This document shows positions 1 to 10,581 of a stretch of DNA of 64,000 nucleotides, in pieces. The translations under genes and the position numbers were made by a program. The notes under the pieces were generated by a model. That model searched no databases, had not been told where the DNA came from, and saw nothing but the letters and a program-made list of their open reading frames with translations. This stretch comes from Avena insularis (Eukaryota > Streptophyta > Magnoliopsida > Poales > Poaceae): the NCBI GenBank assembly GCA_023614405.1, contig CM042697.1, positions 298,802,954-298,866,953 of the forward strand. Direction: 5' to 3'. The first letter of the stretch is position 1, and each line of letters starts with the position of its first letter.

Positions 1-657
1 GCTAGCATCATCACCAACAATGGAACAAACTTCACCTCGAAGGAGTTCCAAGGCTTCTATGACAATATCAGCATCAACATCATCAACGCCTCAGTAGCAC
101 ACCCCCAAACCAACAGCCAAGTCGAAAAGGCCAATGCCCTCGTCTACAACAGCATCAAGAAGTGACTCTTCTACCCTCTCGAAAGAGCAGAAGGAGCCTA
201 GGCAGATGAGCTTCCCTCCGTACTTTGGAGCATGCACACAGCTCCAAATAATGCCACTGGCTACACGCCTTTCTTGATGGTGCATGGTGCTAAGGCGGTA
301 CTACCATCCGAGGTACGCTACAAGGCCCAACAGGTCGTCACTTACAAACAAGGACGCAATTGAAGACTCCATCGATCTATTGGACGAAGCATGCAACATC
401 GCTGCTGCTCGCTCGAATGTGTACCAACAGAGCCTCTGCAACTACCACCGCCAATAGCTGCGTCCAAGGTCCTTCGCCAAAGGCAACATCGTCATGCGAC
501 TCAAGCATAAAGGGCACCTGAAGGTCGAGTCTCCCTGGAAAGGACCTTACGTGATCACCGAAGTGATCCCAGGTGGCGCCTATCGCCTCATCTATGTAGA
601 AAGTGGATTCGCATAACCCTTTGGAACGTCGCGCAGCTGCGACGCTTCTACCCATAG
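1..657 (+). pseudogene. Ty3/gypsy integrase, C-terminal part, broken
   Basis: This is the end of a gypsy polyprotein: the last two catalytic positions of the integrase core and the C-terminal tail. The motif ITNNGTNF (codons at 10-33) corresponds to the family's ITDNGTNF, and HPQTNSQVEKAN carries the catalytic Glu at 124-126. The two positions are 36 codons apart, which is D35E spacing. The Asp codon at 16-18 is AAC (Asn), so the enzyme would be inactive. Downstream come LPSVLW, AVLPSEVRY, a coil-like DSIDLLDEA segment and SPWKGPYVITEVIPGGAYRL, the usual tail of this lineage, ending at TAG 655-657. In-frame stops lie after the core (about 163 and 208), and frameshifts are evident near 360 and 615. 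The 5' part of the element lies outside the window. Family recognition is firm; the named subfamily is not determined. Confidence 0.85.
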
Positions 658-1067
658 ATGTTTTTAGTTTCGAATAAGGCTACTTAGCAGAAACCTGTAC
701 TTGCTAACCTTCAATAAATAAAGCTAAGTTCCTCACCCATGATTCTTGTCTTATTTACATTTCATACATACTGCATTCGGGAGCTACGCCTCACCCGACG
801 ACCTCGTCGGCTCATCAACCTCCTCACAACTACACTCACCCAAGTAGCTGACTATGCTTGCCATTGATCCTTTGAAAACTCCAACCCAGTTGCAACCCAA
901 CTGACAAGTCGGCAAGGTGCTAAGATCGGCAGGTGTCAGGCTAACGAAAAGGCAACATAGTAACGCGAATTGAATGCATAACATGCATAGTCTTTATAAG
1001 GGCAACATTGCCGAGTCAAAACTATACAAATTTTACATCATATACAAGTTCTATACAGGGCAACCCA
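658..1067. other. gypsy spacer between pol and the antisense ORF
   Basis: No open coding segment is recognisable here. The stretch lies between the integrase stop and the stop codon of the antisense ORF, so it is probably non-coding internal DNA of the same gypsy element. Confidence 0.5.
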
Positions 1068-2222
1068 CTATCGCTGTCCCTGAAGAATGACGTTGGTGCA
1101 CTCATCGAATAGATGCACAATATCTTCTACAGGCTGGGAAACCGCCCGGTAATGAGGTCACATCTTCCAAGACATACCGTCCGGAAGAACTGGCGGCCCC
1201 ACCGCAATGGCCGCTAGGTCTACATCAGGGCGATGCAGGTGGACAAGGGCTAATGCATCCCTAGCACCCGAGACCAGCTGCTGGCGCATGCACTCCTTCA
1301 TGGCATTCACGTTTCAAAACTTCTGCAGTATCCCAAGCATGTTGGAAAGAGCCTCGTCTAGGGGGGACATGGAGCTGTATACCGATGCGAGTGCTAACTG
1401 AGCACTCTTCAACACCTCCAGCACATGATAAACATGGTCCTGCACCATCGCCAACACAGTTTCTCGGTGCCGGTCCGTCCAGAAGAAGGCCCCAGCCACT
1501 AGCTCTGCTTGTGGTAAGAAATTCAGTCGAATATCGACGCGCTCTTTCTCCTCTTGCAGAATGATATTCACAACTACAAGACAAACCAAAGTCAGTCGAT
1601 ACCAAGGCAACTACAAGAATGATATTCACAACTACAGAACATGCTTAAATTGTAGCTTCTCACCAATCTGAGCAACCTCTCCAAGAAGGTACTTATCCCA
1701 CTCAAAGCCTCTCTCTTCTTTCAACTTCCACACATCAGCATTTCCACGAATGATGGCAATTATTTTCTCCAAGTCTTTTACATGATCGCGAAGGAGAGGA
1801 AGTTGAGATAATTCATCGGCCCTTGGCTATGGGGGAGCCGAAGGAGTAGATGGGATCTTCAGAACAACACCTGAGGAACCCTATACAAGAACATTAAAGG
1901 AAGGTAAAGACAACAATAATTGCACATGTCAGCATAGCATTTATTTACACAAAAGCTACTATGTAGCAGTTCAAGCACAATCTGGTAGAAACAGTGACAC
2001 ATGCAAGTTTGACAAAATAACTATAAGATGATGCAGCAATTGGTATCACAACACTAACTACACGGAGGCACTTGAGGGCTTCACGGCGTCCGCGGTAGCC
2101 TCCGTCTATGTGTCTTTTGCCGTGGCCAACCGCTTCTTCTCCGCAGAGTACCTTGTGAGAAATTCTATTAGCCACGGGCCATATTTCTTGCAGTGGGAGG
2201 CAAAAGGACCAAAGGCTACATC
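1068..2222 (-). pseudogene. antisense ORF of the gypsy element, C-terminal half
   Basis: Read on the minus strand, this is the distal part of the extra antisense protein carried by a group of grass gypsy elements downstream of pol. Its function is unknown. Recognisable blocks are a charged segment DHVKDLEKIIAIIRGNAD, then AELVAGAFFWTDRHRETVLA, LALASVYSSMSPLDEALSNM, and an ending close to LVHLHRPDVDLAAIA before the stop (plus-strand cta at 1068-1070). The segment at 1945-2222 reads EVAFGPFASHCKKYGPW. It joins directly, in frame, to the last residues (VITEGEEV) of the other half at 10582 once copia A is removed. Several in-frame stops and probable intron gaps (for example around 1870-1945) are present. 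The link to the 10582-13120 half rests on frame continuity and the near-matching TSD. Confidence 0.65.
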
Positions 2223-3873
2223 TGAAGGGAATATGCCCTCAGAGGCAAAATAAAGTTTTTATTATGTGTATTCCAAGTATATGATAGATGTTTATTTTAC
2301 AGGCTATAATTGTATTAATACGGAAACGTTAATACATGTGTGTTTAATAAACAAACAGAAAGTTCCTAGTTATGCCTCTCTCATAAACTAGCTCGTTGAT
2401 TAACCAGATGATCAAGGTTTCCTGATCATGGACATTGGATGTTGTTAATAACGAGATCACAACATTAGTGTAATGGTGTGATGAATATTCATCCAAAGTA
2501 TAGAATTACGATCAAAGTCATTGAGTTTATATTGCTATAACAACTTACGAAGTGATCCTAATCCTTAGACCATGAGATCATGTCAATCACTAAGACCGGA
2601 AGAGTTTCTTGATAACATCAAACGTCACACCGTAACAGGGTGATTATAAATATGGGTTCAGAACTAATAAAATGTTATGTTGAGGCCCATGGATCGAGAG
2701 TGGAATTTGTTCATCCCGATGACGGATATATATCTGGGCCCTCTCGGTGATATAAAATTGGTTAGCTTGCAAGCAAGTGATTTGATCACTAGAATGTTAT
2801 ATCACGGGAACAAGAAAAGAGTGCATGTCAATAACGAGATCAAACTAGGTATGGAGATATCGATGATAGAATCTCGTACATGTAATATATCGTGAAACAA
2901 AGGGATTAAGATACTAGCGTAAAAGGTTACGATCACAAGAAAGTCATCGTTGAATGTTTGGGAGTCAGTATGGGTCTCCAGATCCCGCTTCTGATTATTG
3001 ATTTGAGTGGGGTCTCGATCATGTCCGCATTATTCACGAACAGTAGGGTGACACACTTAAGAGACACCGACATCCAATTGGAGCAAAAGTTTCATGCCGA
3101 AAAGAATAACAAGAGTAGGAATTTATTTCACTAGATATCGAAACAGGTTTTCGGGTGAAATTGCAGAAATTGTTTTTGCATGTGAAATGAAATACTAGCA
3201 AGGGGTTATATGTGAATGTCTGAAATTAAAGTAATTGACAAAATTCTGAATAAATAAAAGGAGTTTTATTTAATGAGAGTTTGCATTAAATTTGGTGGAA
3301 ATTTAATAGCAATTTTGAGTGGGATTTTGAGTGGAGGGAATTGAAGAGATTTTTGTGAGTGGATTTTCCACCCACATGAATGAAGGAGGGGAGGGGGCAG
3401 CCCCCATTGCCGGCGGCCACCCCCTTGGGTGCCCCCCTCCTCCTATAAAAGGAACCCCCTCTCCTCTCTCTCACTCAAACCTCCTGGTGAAGGATCTCTC
3501 TCCCCCTATAGAATTTATCCCCCGTGGTCTTGGACTAGAGAGATACATGTTCCCGGTGGCTATTCGACAAGAAAGAGTTGTGCTTCCACTGCATCGCTGG
3601 AGCGAGGAGGCGGAGGTTGCTCGGTGCCTCGGATGTGTGTGCGAGCACGGATGCGCTGCTGATTTGTGGCGCTAGGACGTCCTCTCGATCTTGAGATCGA
3701 CAAGAGATCGTATACATCGACCACGAGTTTAACTCGGTAAGCTTTGTCGGTCTTCAAGGGTATGTTCTCTACGGATATACATCTGCCCGTTGTTTGTATC
3801 TAGTAGATAGATCTTGGTACATTGTTGTTCCCATCGTAGGAAATTTTTTGTTTTCTATGCTGCAAATCCTACA
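2223..3873 (+). repeat. copia A 5' LTR (1651 bp)
   Basis: Bounded by TG at 2223 and CA at 3873, just before the primer-binding site. It contains the TATAAAAGG promoter motif at 3444-3452. It differs from the 3' LTR by many substitutions and by a short direct duplication of ATTTTGAGTGGG near 3311-3335 that the 3' LTR lacks. Confidence 0.95.
3444..3452 (+). promoter_or_regulatory. TATA box of copia A 5' LTR
   Basis: TATAAAAGG lies in a C-rich context about 430 bp before the LTR end. The same motif occurs at the matching place in the 3' LTR (10152-10160) and, inverted, in the related LTR near 28960. It is the likely Pol II start region; position and conservation support this, no expression data exist. 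Confidence 0.7.
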
Positions 3874-3874
3874 G

Positions 3875-3887
3875 TGGTATCAGAGCC
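3875..3887 (+). other. primer-binding site, initiator tRNA-Met
   Basis: TGGTATCAGAGCC starts one base after the LTR end and is complementary to the 3' end of plant initiator Met-tRNA, the standard copia minus-strand primer. Confidence 0.95.
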
Positions 3888-4927
3888 GGATCTATGCGTA
3901 GATGCTTTACACGGGTAGTACACATATGAGTATGTGGGCGATGATGATCATGTTGTTGCTTCTTAGTTGTAATTTTGGATATTGGTGGCATAGTGGGATG
4001 AAGCAGCCCGGACAAACTTTACATGCCTCGCACATGAGACCTGTTCCACGCTTGACATCCAACTAGTTTGCATAAGTGGCTAGCGGGTGCCTGTCTCTCC
4101 TACTATAGTTAATATCTATTTTGTAACGATTTGTCAACAATTTGGTTATCCTAGTTGTGGTTCATGTTCGTAGGTAAGAACGGTTCTATCTTCGAAAGCC
4201 CTGAGCCACGTAAAACTTGCAATGGATAAATTAGAGGCGTCTAATTTAGATTGTTGCTAGGCTAGTGTTATGATATGGTGATGTTCTAAGGAGAAGTATG
4301 AGATGATACTCTTACAACACACATAATGTGTAAGTTCCATAGACCTTGACCTTACACATAAAGGTCTGATAGTGATCATACCACGATGCACATGATAGAG
4401 ATCATATGCGGTAACCATATCATTTCACTTATAAACATATGATGTTTGATAGCATCTTATATTGTTTGTTTGGCGTTTTATTAGCATAATAAGATGATCC
4501 CTCATTTAAATATCAAGATAAGAATGTGTTCTTCCTTTAGTATGCACCGATTATGTTTTCGTCACTCCAAGACATCACGTGATTATCGGGTGTTCTTGGA
4601 TCCACGACCATATTTCGGGTGTAAGACAGTTACACATGCGAATACTAAGGTTCTTACTTGGCGAGCCTAGCATGTACAGACATGGCCTCAGAACACGGAC
4701 CGAAATGTTAAGAATGAGTCATATAGTAGATATGATGCCCATTTGATGCTCGCCTTTGAAGCTACACCGACTCACGTGATTATCAGACTTGGTGTAGTGG
4801 ATTTGGTTCATGTAATCACCAAAAAGGCACGAGGGATGTCGTTTTGAGTGGGAGTTCATTTGTAATGTGGATTAGTTCAACTCAATCTATCATAAACTTA
4901 GTCTAAACTTTACAAGTTCTGTTGTAG
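3888..4927 (+). other. copia A untranslated leader
   Basis: About 1 kb between the primer site and the gag start. No coding segment is seen; a leader of this size is normal for the Angela/BARE group. Confidence 0.7.
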
Positions 4928-5735
4928 ATGGCACCACCTGCTTTTAATTTCAATGTGTTCATGGAGAAAGAGAAACTTGCAATGAACGGTAGCAACTTTA
5001 TCGAATGGGCCATGAATTTGAGGATTCTCCTCTCTGCTGCACAAAAGAAATATGTGCTAGAAGAGCCGCTAGGCCCCCCACCTTTTGATGATGCCCCTGA
5101 CGAGGAGAAGAATGTCTATCAGACTCGTCAGGAGGACCACAACTTAGTTCATTGCGGCATATTGTATGGGCTAGAGCCAGAACTTCGAAAGTGTTTCGAA
5201 AACAGCAATGCATTTGATACAATGGGTGAGTTGAAAATGATTTTCGACACACATGCTGTTGTAGAGAGCTATAATGCTTCAGAAAAGTTCTTTAGCTGCA
5301 TGATGGAAGAGCACAGCTCCGTAAGTGAGCATGTACTCAAGATGTCGGGTTATGCCGATAAGCTTGTGTCCTTGGGAATAACAATTCCCATTTACTTAGG
5401 CATCCATGGTGTTCTGCAGTCTCTGCCACCTAGCTATAAGAGCTTTGTGATGAACTATAATATGCAAGGCATGAAGAAGTATCTCCTTGAGCTTTTGTCA
5501 ATGCTTAAAACTGCATAAGTGGAGATCAAGAAGGAACATCAAGTGTTGATGATCAATAAGAACACTGGTTTCAAGAAAGACAAGAAGGGTAAACGGAAGG
5601 GAAGTAAGAGCAGCAAGCCGTTTGTCGTGCCTAAAAAGAAACCCTGAGTTGTCCCTAAGTCTGATACCGAGTGCTACTATTGTAAGGGGACTGGCCACTG
5701 GAAGCGCAACTACGCCAAGTATTTGGCAGACAAGA
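4928..5735 (+). pseudogene. copia A gag (UBN2-type capsid) with zinc knuckle
   Basis: The start ATG at 4928 gives MAPPAFNFNVFMEKEKL, the usual N-terminus of this group, followed by the alpha-helical copia capsid domain (PF14223-like): GSNFIEWAMNLRILL, LYGLEPELRKCFEN, VLQSLPPSYKSFV. A basic linker (KKDKKGKRKGSKSSK) leads to the nucleocapsid zinc knuckle CYYCKGTGHWKRNY at about 5669-5710. Its last position is Tyr where CX2CX4HX4C requires Cys. In-frame stops are at 5516-5518 (TAA) and 5645-5647 (TGA). In the intact family this protein packages element RNA into virus-like particles in the cytoplasm; this copy could not. Confidence 0.9.
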
Positions 5736-6390
5736 AGGCCGACAAGGCAAACAAAGGTATATTTGATATACATGTTATTGATGTGTACTTGACTAGTGCT
5801 CGCAGTAGCACCTGGGTATTTGATACCGGTTCAGTTGCTAATATTTGTAACTCGAATCAGGGGCTATGGAACAAGCGACCGCTAGCAAGGGGTGAGGTCA
5901 AGATGCGTGTCGGCAATGGATCAAGTGTTGATGTGATCGCCATTGGAACACTACCTCTCCGCTTACCGTCAGTATTAGTAATAAACTTGAATAATTGTTA
6001 TCTGGTGCCAGCACTGAGCATGAACATTGTATCTGGATCGTGTTTGATGCGAAGTGGTTATTCATTTAAATCTGAGAACAATGGTTGTTCTATATATATG
6101 AATGAAATCTTTTATGGTCATGCACCGATGATGAATGGTTTATTTCTATTGGATGTCGATAATAGTGTTACACATATTCACAATGTTGATGCTAAAAAGA
6201 TTAAACTTAATGATGATATATCCGCATATATGTGGCACTGCCGTCTAGGTCATATTGGCGTTAAACGCATGAAGAAGCTCCATTCGGATGGACTTTTGGA
6301 ATCACTTGATTTTGAATCATTTGATACATGTGAGCCATGCCCTATGGGCAAGATGACTAGAACGCCATTTTCTGGTACAATGGAACGGCG
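5736..6390 (+). pseudogene. copia A protease and GAG-pre-integrase domain
   Basis: The retropepsin active site is intact in sequence: WVFDTGSVANICN near 5815-5853. Further on, the GAG-pre-integrase zinc domain reads MWHCRLGHIGVKRMKKLHSD through CEPCPMGKMTRTPF (about 6230-6370), an HHCC-type module preceding the integrase core. This stretch is in the same frame as gag. A single-base loss near 6388 (GAACGGCGATAG against GAGCGAGCTACG in copia B) shifts the frame and produces a stop at 6392. Confidence 0.9.
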
Positions 6391-7300
6391 ATAGATTTAT
6401 TGGAAATCATACATTCTGATGTATGTGGTCCAATGAGTGTGTCAGCGCGAGGTGGATATCGTTATTTTGTTACTTTCACGGATGATTTGAGTATATACGG
6501 TTATATCTACTTGATGAAACACAAGTCTGAAACCTTTGAAAAGTTCAAGGAATTTTAGAGTGAAGTGGAAAATCATCGTAATAGAAAGATCAAATTTCTA
6601 TGGTCCGACCATGGAGGTGAGTATCTAAGTTACGAGTTTAGCACTCACATTAAAGAGTGTGGAATTGTTTCACAACTCACACCTGCCAGAACACCACAAC
6701 GAAATGGTGTGTCGGAACATTGTAATCGTACTTTATTGGATATGGTTCGATCTATGATGTCTCTGACGGACCTGTCGTTGTCATTTTGGGGTTATGCACT
6801 AGAAACTGTTGCATTCACTTTAAATCGGGCACCATCTAAATCCGTTGAAAAGACACCGTATGAATTGTGGTTTAGAAACAAACCTAAGCTGTCATTTATT
6901 AAAGTTTGGGGATGCGATGTTTATGTGAAGAAACTTCAACCGGATAAACTCGAAACAAAAGCGGAAAAATGCGTCTTCATAGGATACCCTAAGGAAACAA
7001 TTGGGTATTCCTTCTATCACAGATCCGAGGGCAAAGTTTTTGTTCCCAAGAATGGATCATTTCTAGAGAAAGAGTTTCTCGCAAAAGGTGTGACTAGTCG
7101 GAAGGTAGAACTAGAAGAGGTTATTGAACCTTCTCTTCAAAGTATGGCGAGTAGCGCAGCGTCGGAAGTCATTCCGGAGTTGGCTTCACCAGTTGAAGAA
7201 GGAACTAATGATAATGATCATGAAACTCCGAAAGAGAGTACTACTGAGCCTCGTAGGTCTAGAAGGACACGTGCAGCTCCCGGGCTATACGGAAACCCTG
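6391..7300 (+). pseudogene. copia A integrase
   Basis: The rve-type integrase core has Asp in HSDVCGPM (codon 6418-6420), Asp in WSDHGGEYL (6607-6609) and Glu in NGVSEHCN (6715-6717), with exact D35E spacing. All three catalytic residues survive. The C-terminal region GYALETVAFTLNRAPSKSVEKTPYELW and KAEKCVFIGYP is the typical copia GKGY-like tail, followed by an acidic linker (about 7100-7300). A stop TAG at 6556-6558 replaces CAA/CAG (Gln in copia B). The frame differs from gag-protease because of the shift near 6388. Confidence 0.9.
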
Positions 7301-8340
7301 TTATGAATTTCATGGTTGATGAAATTGATGACCCTACGACATATGAAGAAGCGATGATGAGCCCGGATTGCAACAAATGGTTAGAAGCCATGAAATCCGA
7401 GATGGAATCCATGTATGAAAATCAAGTTTGGAACTTGGTGGACTTACCTCACGATCGAAAGGTCGTGGAGAAGAAATAGATTTTCAAAAGGAAAACTGAT
7501 GCTGATGGTAATGTGACCGTCTATAAAGCTCGACTTGTCGCAAAGGGGTTTCGACAAATTCAAGGAGTTGACTACGATGAGACATTCTCTCCCGTAGCGA
7601 TGCTAAAGTCGGTTAGGATTATGTTAGCAATTTCTACATATTTCGATTATGAGATATGGCAGATGGATGTCAATACCGCGTTCCTCAATGGAAATATTGA
7701 AGAAGAGTTGTATATGATACAACCAAAGGGTTTTGTCTATCCTAAGGATGCTAACAAGGTGTGCAAGCTTCAGCGATCCATCTATGGACTAAAGCAAGCA
7801 TCAAGAAGTTGGAATCTCCGCTTTGATGAGGTGATCAAAGAGTTTGGATTTGTCCAAACGTATGGAGAGGCTTGTATTTACAAGAAAGTGAGTGGGAGCA
7901 ATGTGGCATTTCTGATATTATATGTGGATGACATATTATTGATCGGAAATGATATAGATCTTTTAAACAGTGTTAAAAGTTATCTAAACAGAAAATTTTC
8001 AATGAAGGACCTAGGTGAAGCGTCATACATATTAGGCATAAAGATCTATAGAGATAGATCTAGGCGCCTAATAGGGCTATCGCAAAGTATATGCCTTGAT
8101 AAGATTTTAAAGAAGTTTAAAATGGACGGAAGTAAGAAGGGGTTCTTACCTATGTTGGAAGGCAAGACATTGAGTAAGACTCAAATTCCTGCTACGACGG
8201 AAGAAAGAGAGATAATGGACAAAGTCCCCTATGCTTCAGCCATAGGCTCTATAATGTACGCCATGCTATGTACAAGAATGGATGTGGTACATGCTATTAG
8301 TTTGACTAGTAGGTACCAATCGGATCCAGGTTCGGAACAC
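7301..8340 (+). pseudogene. copia A reverse transcriptase (RVT_2)
   Basis: Copia-type RT begins near ENQVWNLVDLP and continues through VARLVAKGFRQIQGVDYDETFSPV-type blocks, QMDVNTAFLNGN (catalytic Asp) and the active-site YVDD at 7921-7932, then ASYILGIKIYRDR and YASAIGSIMYAMLCTR. The domain is complete in length, but TAG at 7477-7479 replaces a TGG Trp codon (copia B keeps Trp) and interrupts it near the start. Confidence 0.92.
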
Positions 8341-8904
8341 TAGATAGCGGTCAAGAATATCCTTAAGAACTTGCGAACAACTAAGGATGTGTTTCTTGTG
8401 TAAGGAGGTGATGAAGAGCTCGTCGCTAAGTGTTATGTTGACGCAAGCTTTGACACCGATCCGGATGACTCTAAGTCTCAATCCGGATAGGTATTTCTCA
8501 TGAATGGTGGAGCGGTTAGTTGGAGGAGTTCCAAACAACCTGTGGTGGCGGGATCAACAACGGAGGCCGAATATGTTGCTGCTTCGGAAGCGGCTCAGGA
8601 AGCGGTTTGGATGAAGGAGTTCATATACGAACTAGGTGTGGTTGCAAGCGCGTTGGACCCAATGGTGATCTATTGTGACACCAATGGTGCCATTGCCAAT
8701 GCCAAAGAACCAAGGTCTCACAAAAATTCCAAGCATATTAAGCGCCGGTTTCACTTCATCCGCGAGCATGTCAAGAATGGAGATATAAAGATTTGTAAAG
8801 TACACATGGATCTCAATGTAGCAGATCCGTTGACTAAAACTCTCCCTACAACAAAACATAATCAACACCATAACTCTATGGGTGTTAGATTCATCACTAT
8901 GTAA
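8341..8904 (+). pseudogene. copia A RNase H and polyprotein end
   Basis: The RNase H domain has DASFDTDPDDSKSQSG, GSTTEAEYVAASEAAQEAVW and YCDTNGAIANAKEP, supplying the expected acidic residues, and the polyprotein ends DLNVADPLTKTLP...FITM at the stop 8902-8904. Stops at 8341-8343 (TAG for TGG), 8401-8403 (TAA for TAT) and 8488-8490 (TAG for TAC) break it. Copia B supplies the comparison codons. Confidence 0.9.
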
Positions 8905-8925
8905 CTAGATTATTGTCTCTAGTGC

Positions 8926-8936
8926 AAGTGGGAGAC
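8926..8936 (+). other. copia A polypurine tract
   Basis: AAGTGGGAGAC ends immediately before the 3' LTR and would prime plus-strand DNA. Copia B has the identical tract at the same place. Confidence 0.9.
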
Positions 8937-10581
8937 TGAAGGGAATATGCCCTGAGAGGCAACAATAAAGTGTTTATTATGTGTATTCCAAGGATATGAT
9001 AGATGTTTATTTTGTAGGCTATAATTTTATTAATACGCAAACGTTAATACAAGTGTGTTTAATAAACAAATAGAAAGTTCCTAGTGATGCCTCTCTCATA
9101 AAGTAGCTCGTTGATTAACAAGATGATCAAGGTTTCCTGACCATGGACATTGATGTTGTTTATAACGAGATCACAACATTAGTGTAATGGTGTGATGAAC
9201 ATTCATCCAAAGTATAGAATTACGATCAAAGTCATTGAGTTTATATTGATATAACAACTTACGAAGTGATCCTAATCCTTAGACCATGAGATCATGTCAA
9301 TCACTAACACCGGAAGAGTTTCTTGATAACATCAAACGTCACACCGTAACAGGGTGATTATAAAGATGGGTTCAGAACTAATAAAGTGTTATGTTGAGGC
9401 CCATGGATCGAGAGTGGAATTTGTTCATCCTGATGATGGATATATATACTCTGGGCCCTCTCGGTGATATCAAATTGGTTAGCTTGCAAGCAAGTGATTT
9501 GATCACTAGAATGTTTTATCACGGGAACAAGAAAAGAGTGCATGTCAATAACGAGATCAAACTAGGTATGGAGATACCGATGATCGAATCTCGGACATGT
9601 AATATATCGTGAAACAAAGGGATTAAGATACTAGCGTAAAAGGTTCCGATGATCACAAGAAAGTCATCGTTGAATGTGTGGGAGTCAGTATGGGTCTCCA
9701 GATCCCTCTTCTGATTATTGATCTGAGAGGGGTCTCGATTATGTCCGCATTATTCATGAACCGTAGGGTGACACACTTAAGAGACACCGACATCCAATTG
9801 GAGCAAAAGTTTCATGCCGAAAAGAATAACAAGCAAAGGAATTTATTTCACTAGATACCGAAACAGGTTTTCGGGTGAAATTGCAGAAAGTGTTTTTGCA
9901 TGTGAAATGAAATACTAGCAAGGGGTTATATGTGAATGTTTGTCATTAAATTAATTGACAAAATTCTGAATAAATAAAAGGAGTTTTATTTAATGAGAGT
10001 TTGCATTAAATTTGGTGGAAATTTAATAGCAATTTTGAGTGGAGGGAATTGAAGAGATTTTTGTGAGTGGAGTGTCCACCCACATGAATAAGGGAGGGGA
10101 GGAGGCAGCCCCCATGGCCGGCGGCCACCCCCTTGGGTGCCCCCCTCGTCCTATAAAAGGCACCCCCTCTCCTCTCTCTCACTCAAACCTCCTCGTGAAG
10201 GATATCTCCCCCCCTATAGAATTTATCCCCCATGGTCTCAGACTAGAGAAATACATGTTCCCGGTGGCTATTCGGCAAGAAAGAGTTGTGCTTCCACTAC
10301 ATCGCTGGAGCGAAGAGGCGGAGGTTGCTCGGTGCCTCAGACGTGTGTGCGAGCATGGATGCGCTGCTGATTTGTGGCGCTAGGACTTCCTCTCGATATT
10401 GAGATCGACAAGAGATTGTCTACATCGACCACGAGTTTAACTCGTTAAGCTTTGTCGGTCTTCAAGGGTATGTTCTCTACGGATATACATCCGCCCGTTG
10501 TTTGTATCTAGTAGATAGATCTTGGTACATTGTTGTTCCCATCATAGGAAATTTTTTGTTTTCTATGCTGCGAACCCTACA
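8937..10581 (+). repeat. copia A 3' LTR (1645 bp)
   Basis: Starts TGAAGGGAATATGCCC right after the polypurine tract and ends CCCTACA at 10581, followed by acctc, the partner of acatc at 2218-2222. Carries TATAAAAGG at 10152-10160. Confidence 0.95.

Larger units (their letters stand above)
2223..10581 (+). mobile_element. copia A: full-length Angela/BARE/WIS-like Ty1/copia retrotransposon
   Basis: The element is about 8.36 kb with both LTRs, a primer-binding site, gag, protease, integrase, RT, RNase H and a polypurine tract in copia order. The host sequence acatc (2218-2222) and acctc (10582-10586) flank it as a 5-bp TSD with one mismatch. LTRs start TGAAGGGAATATGCCC and end CCTACA, the pattern of the abundant Triticeae Angela/BARE/WIS group. 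The polyprotein carries seven in-frame stops and one frameshift, so the copy is dead. Over roughly the first 235 bp of the two LTRs I count about 16 differences by eye, so it is not a recent insertion. It sits inside the antisense ORF of an older gypsy element. Confidence 0.95.

Noticed and set aside
2677..2895. A 72-codon ORF repeated at 9391-9612
   Set aside because: It is present in both LTRs of copia A only because LTRs are identical at insertion; it lies upstream of the LTR promoter and has no domain.
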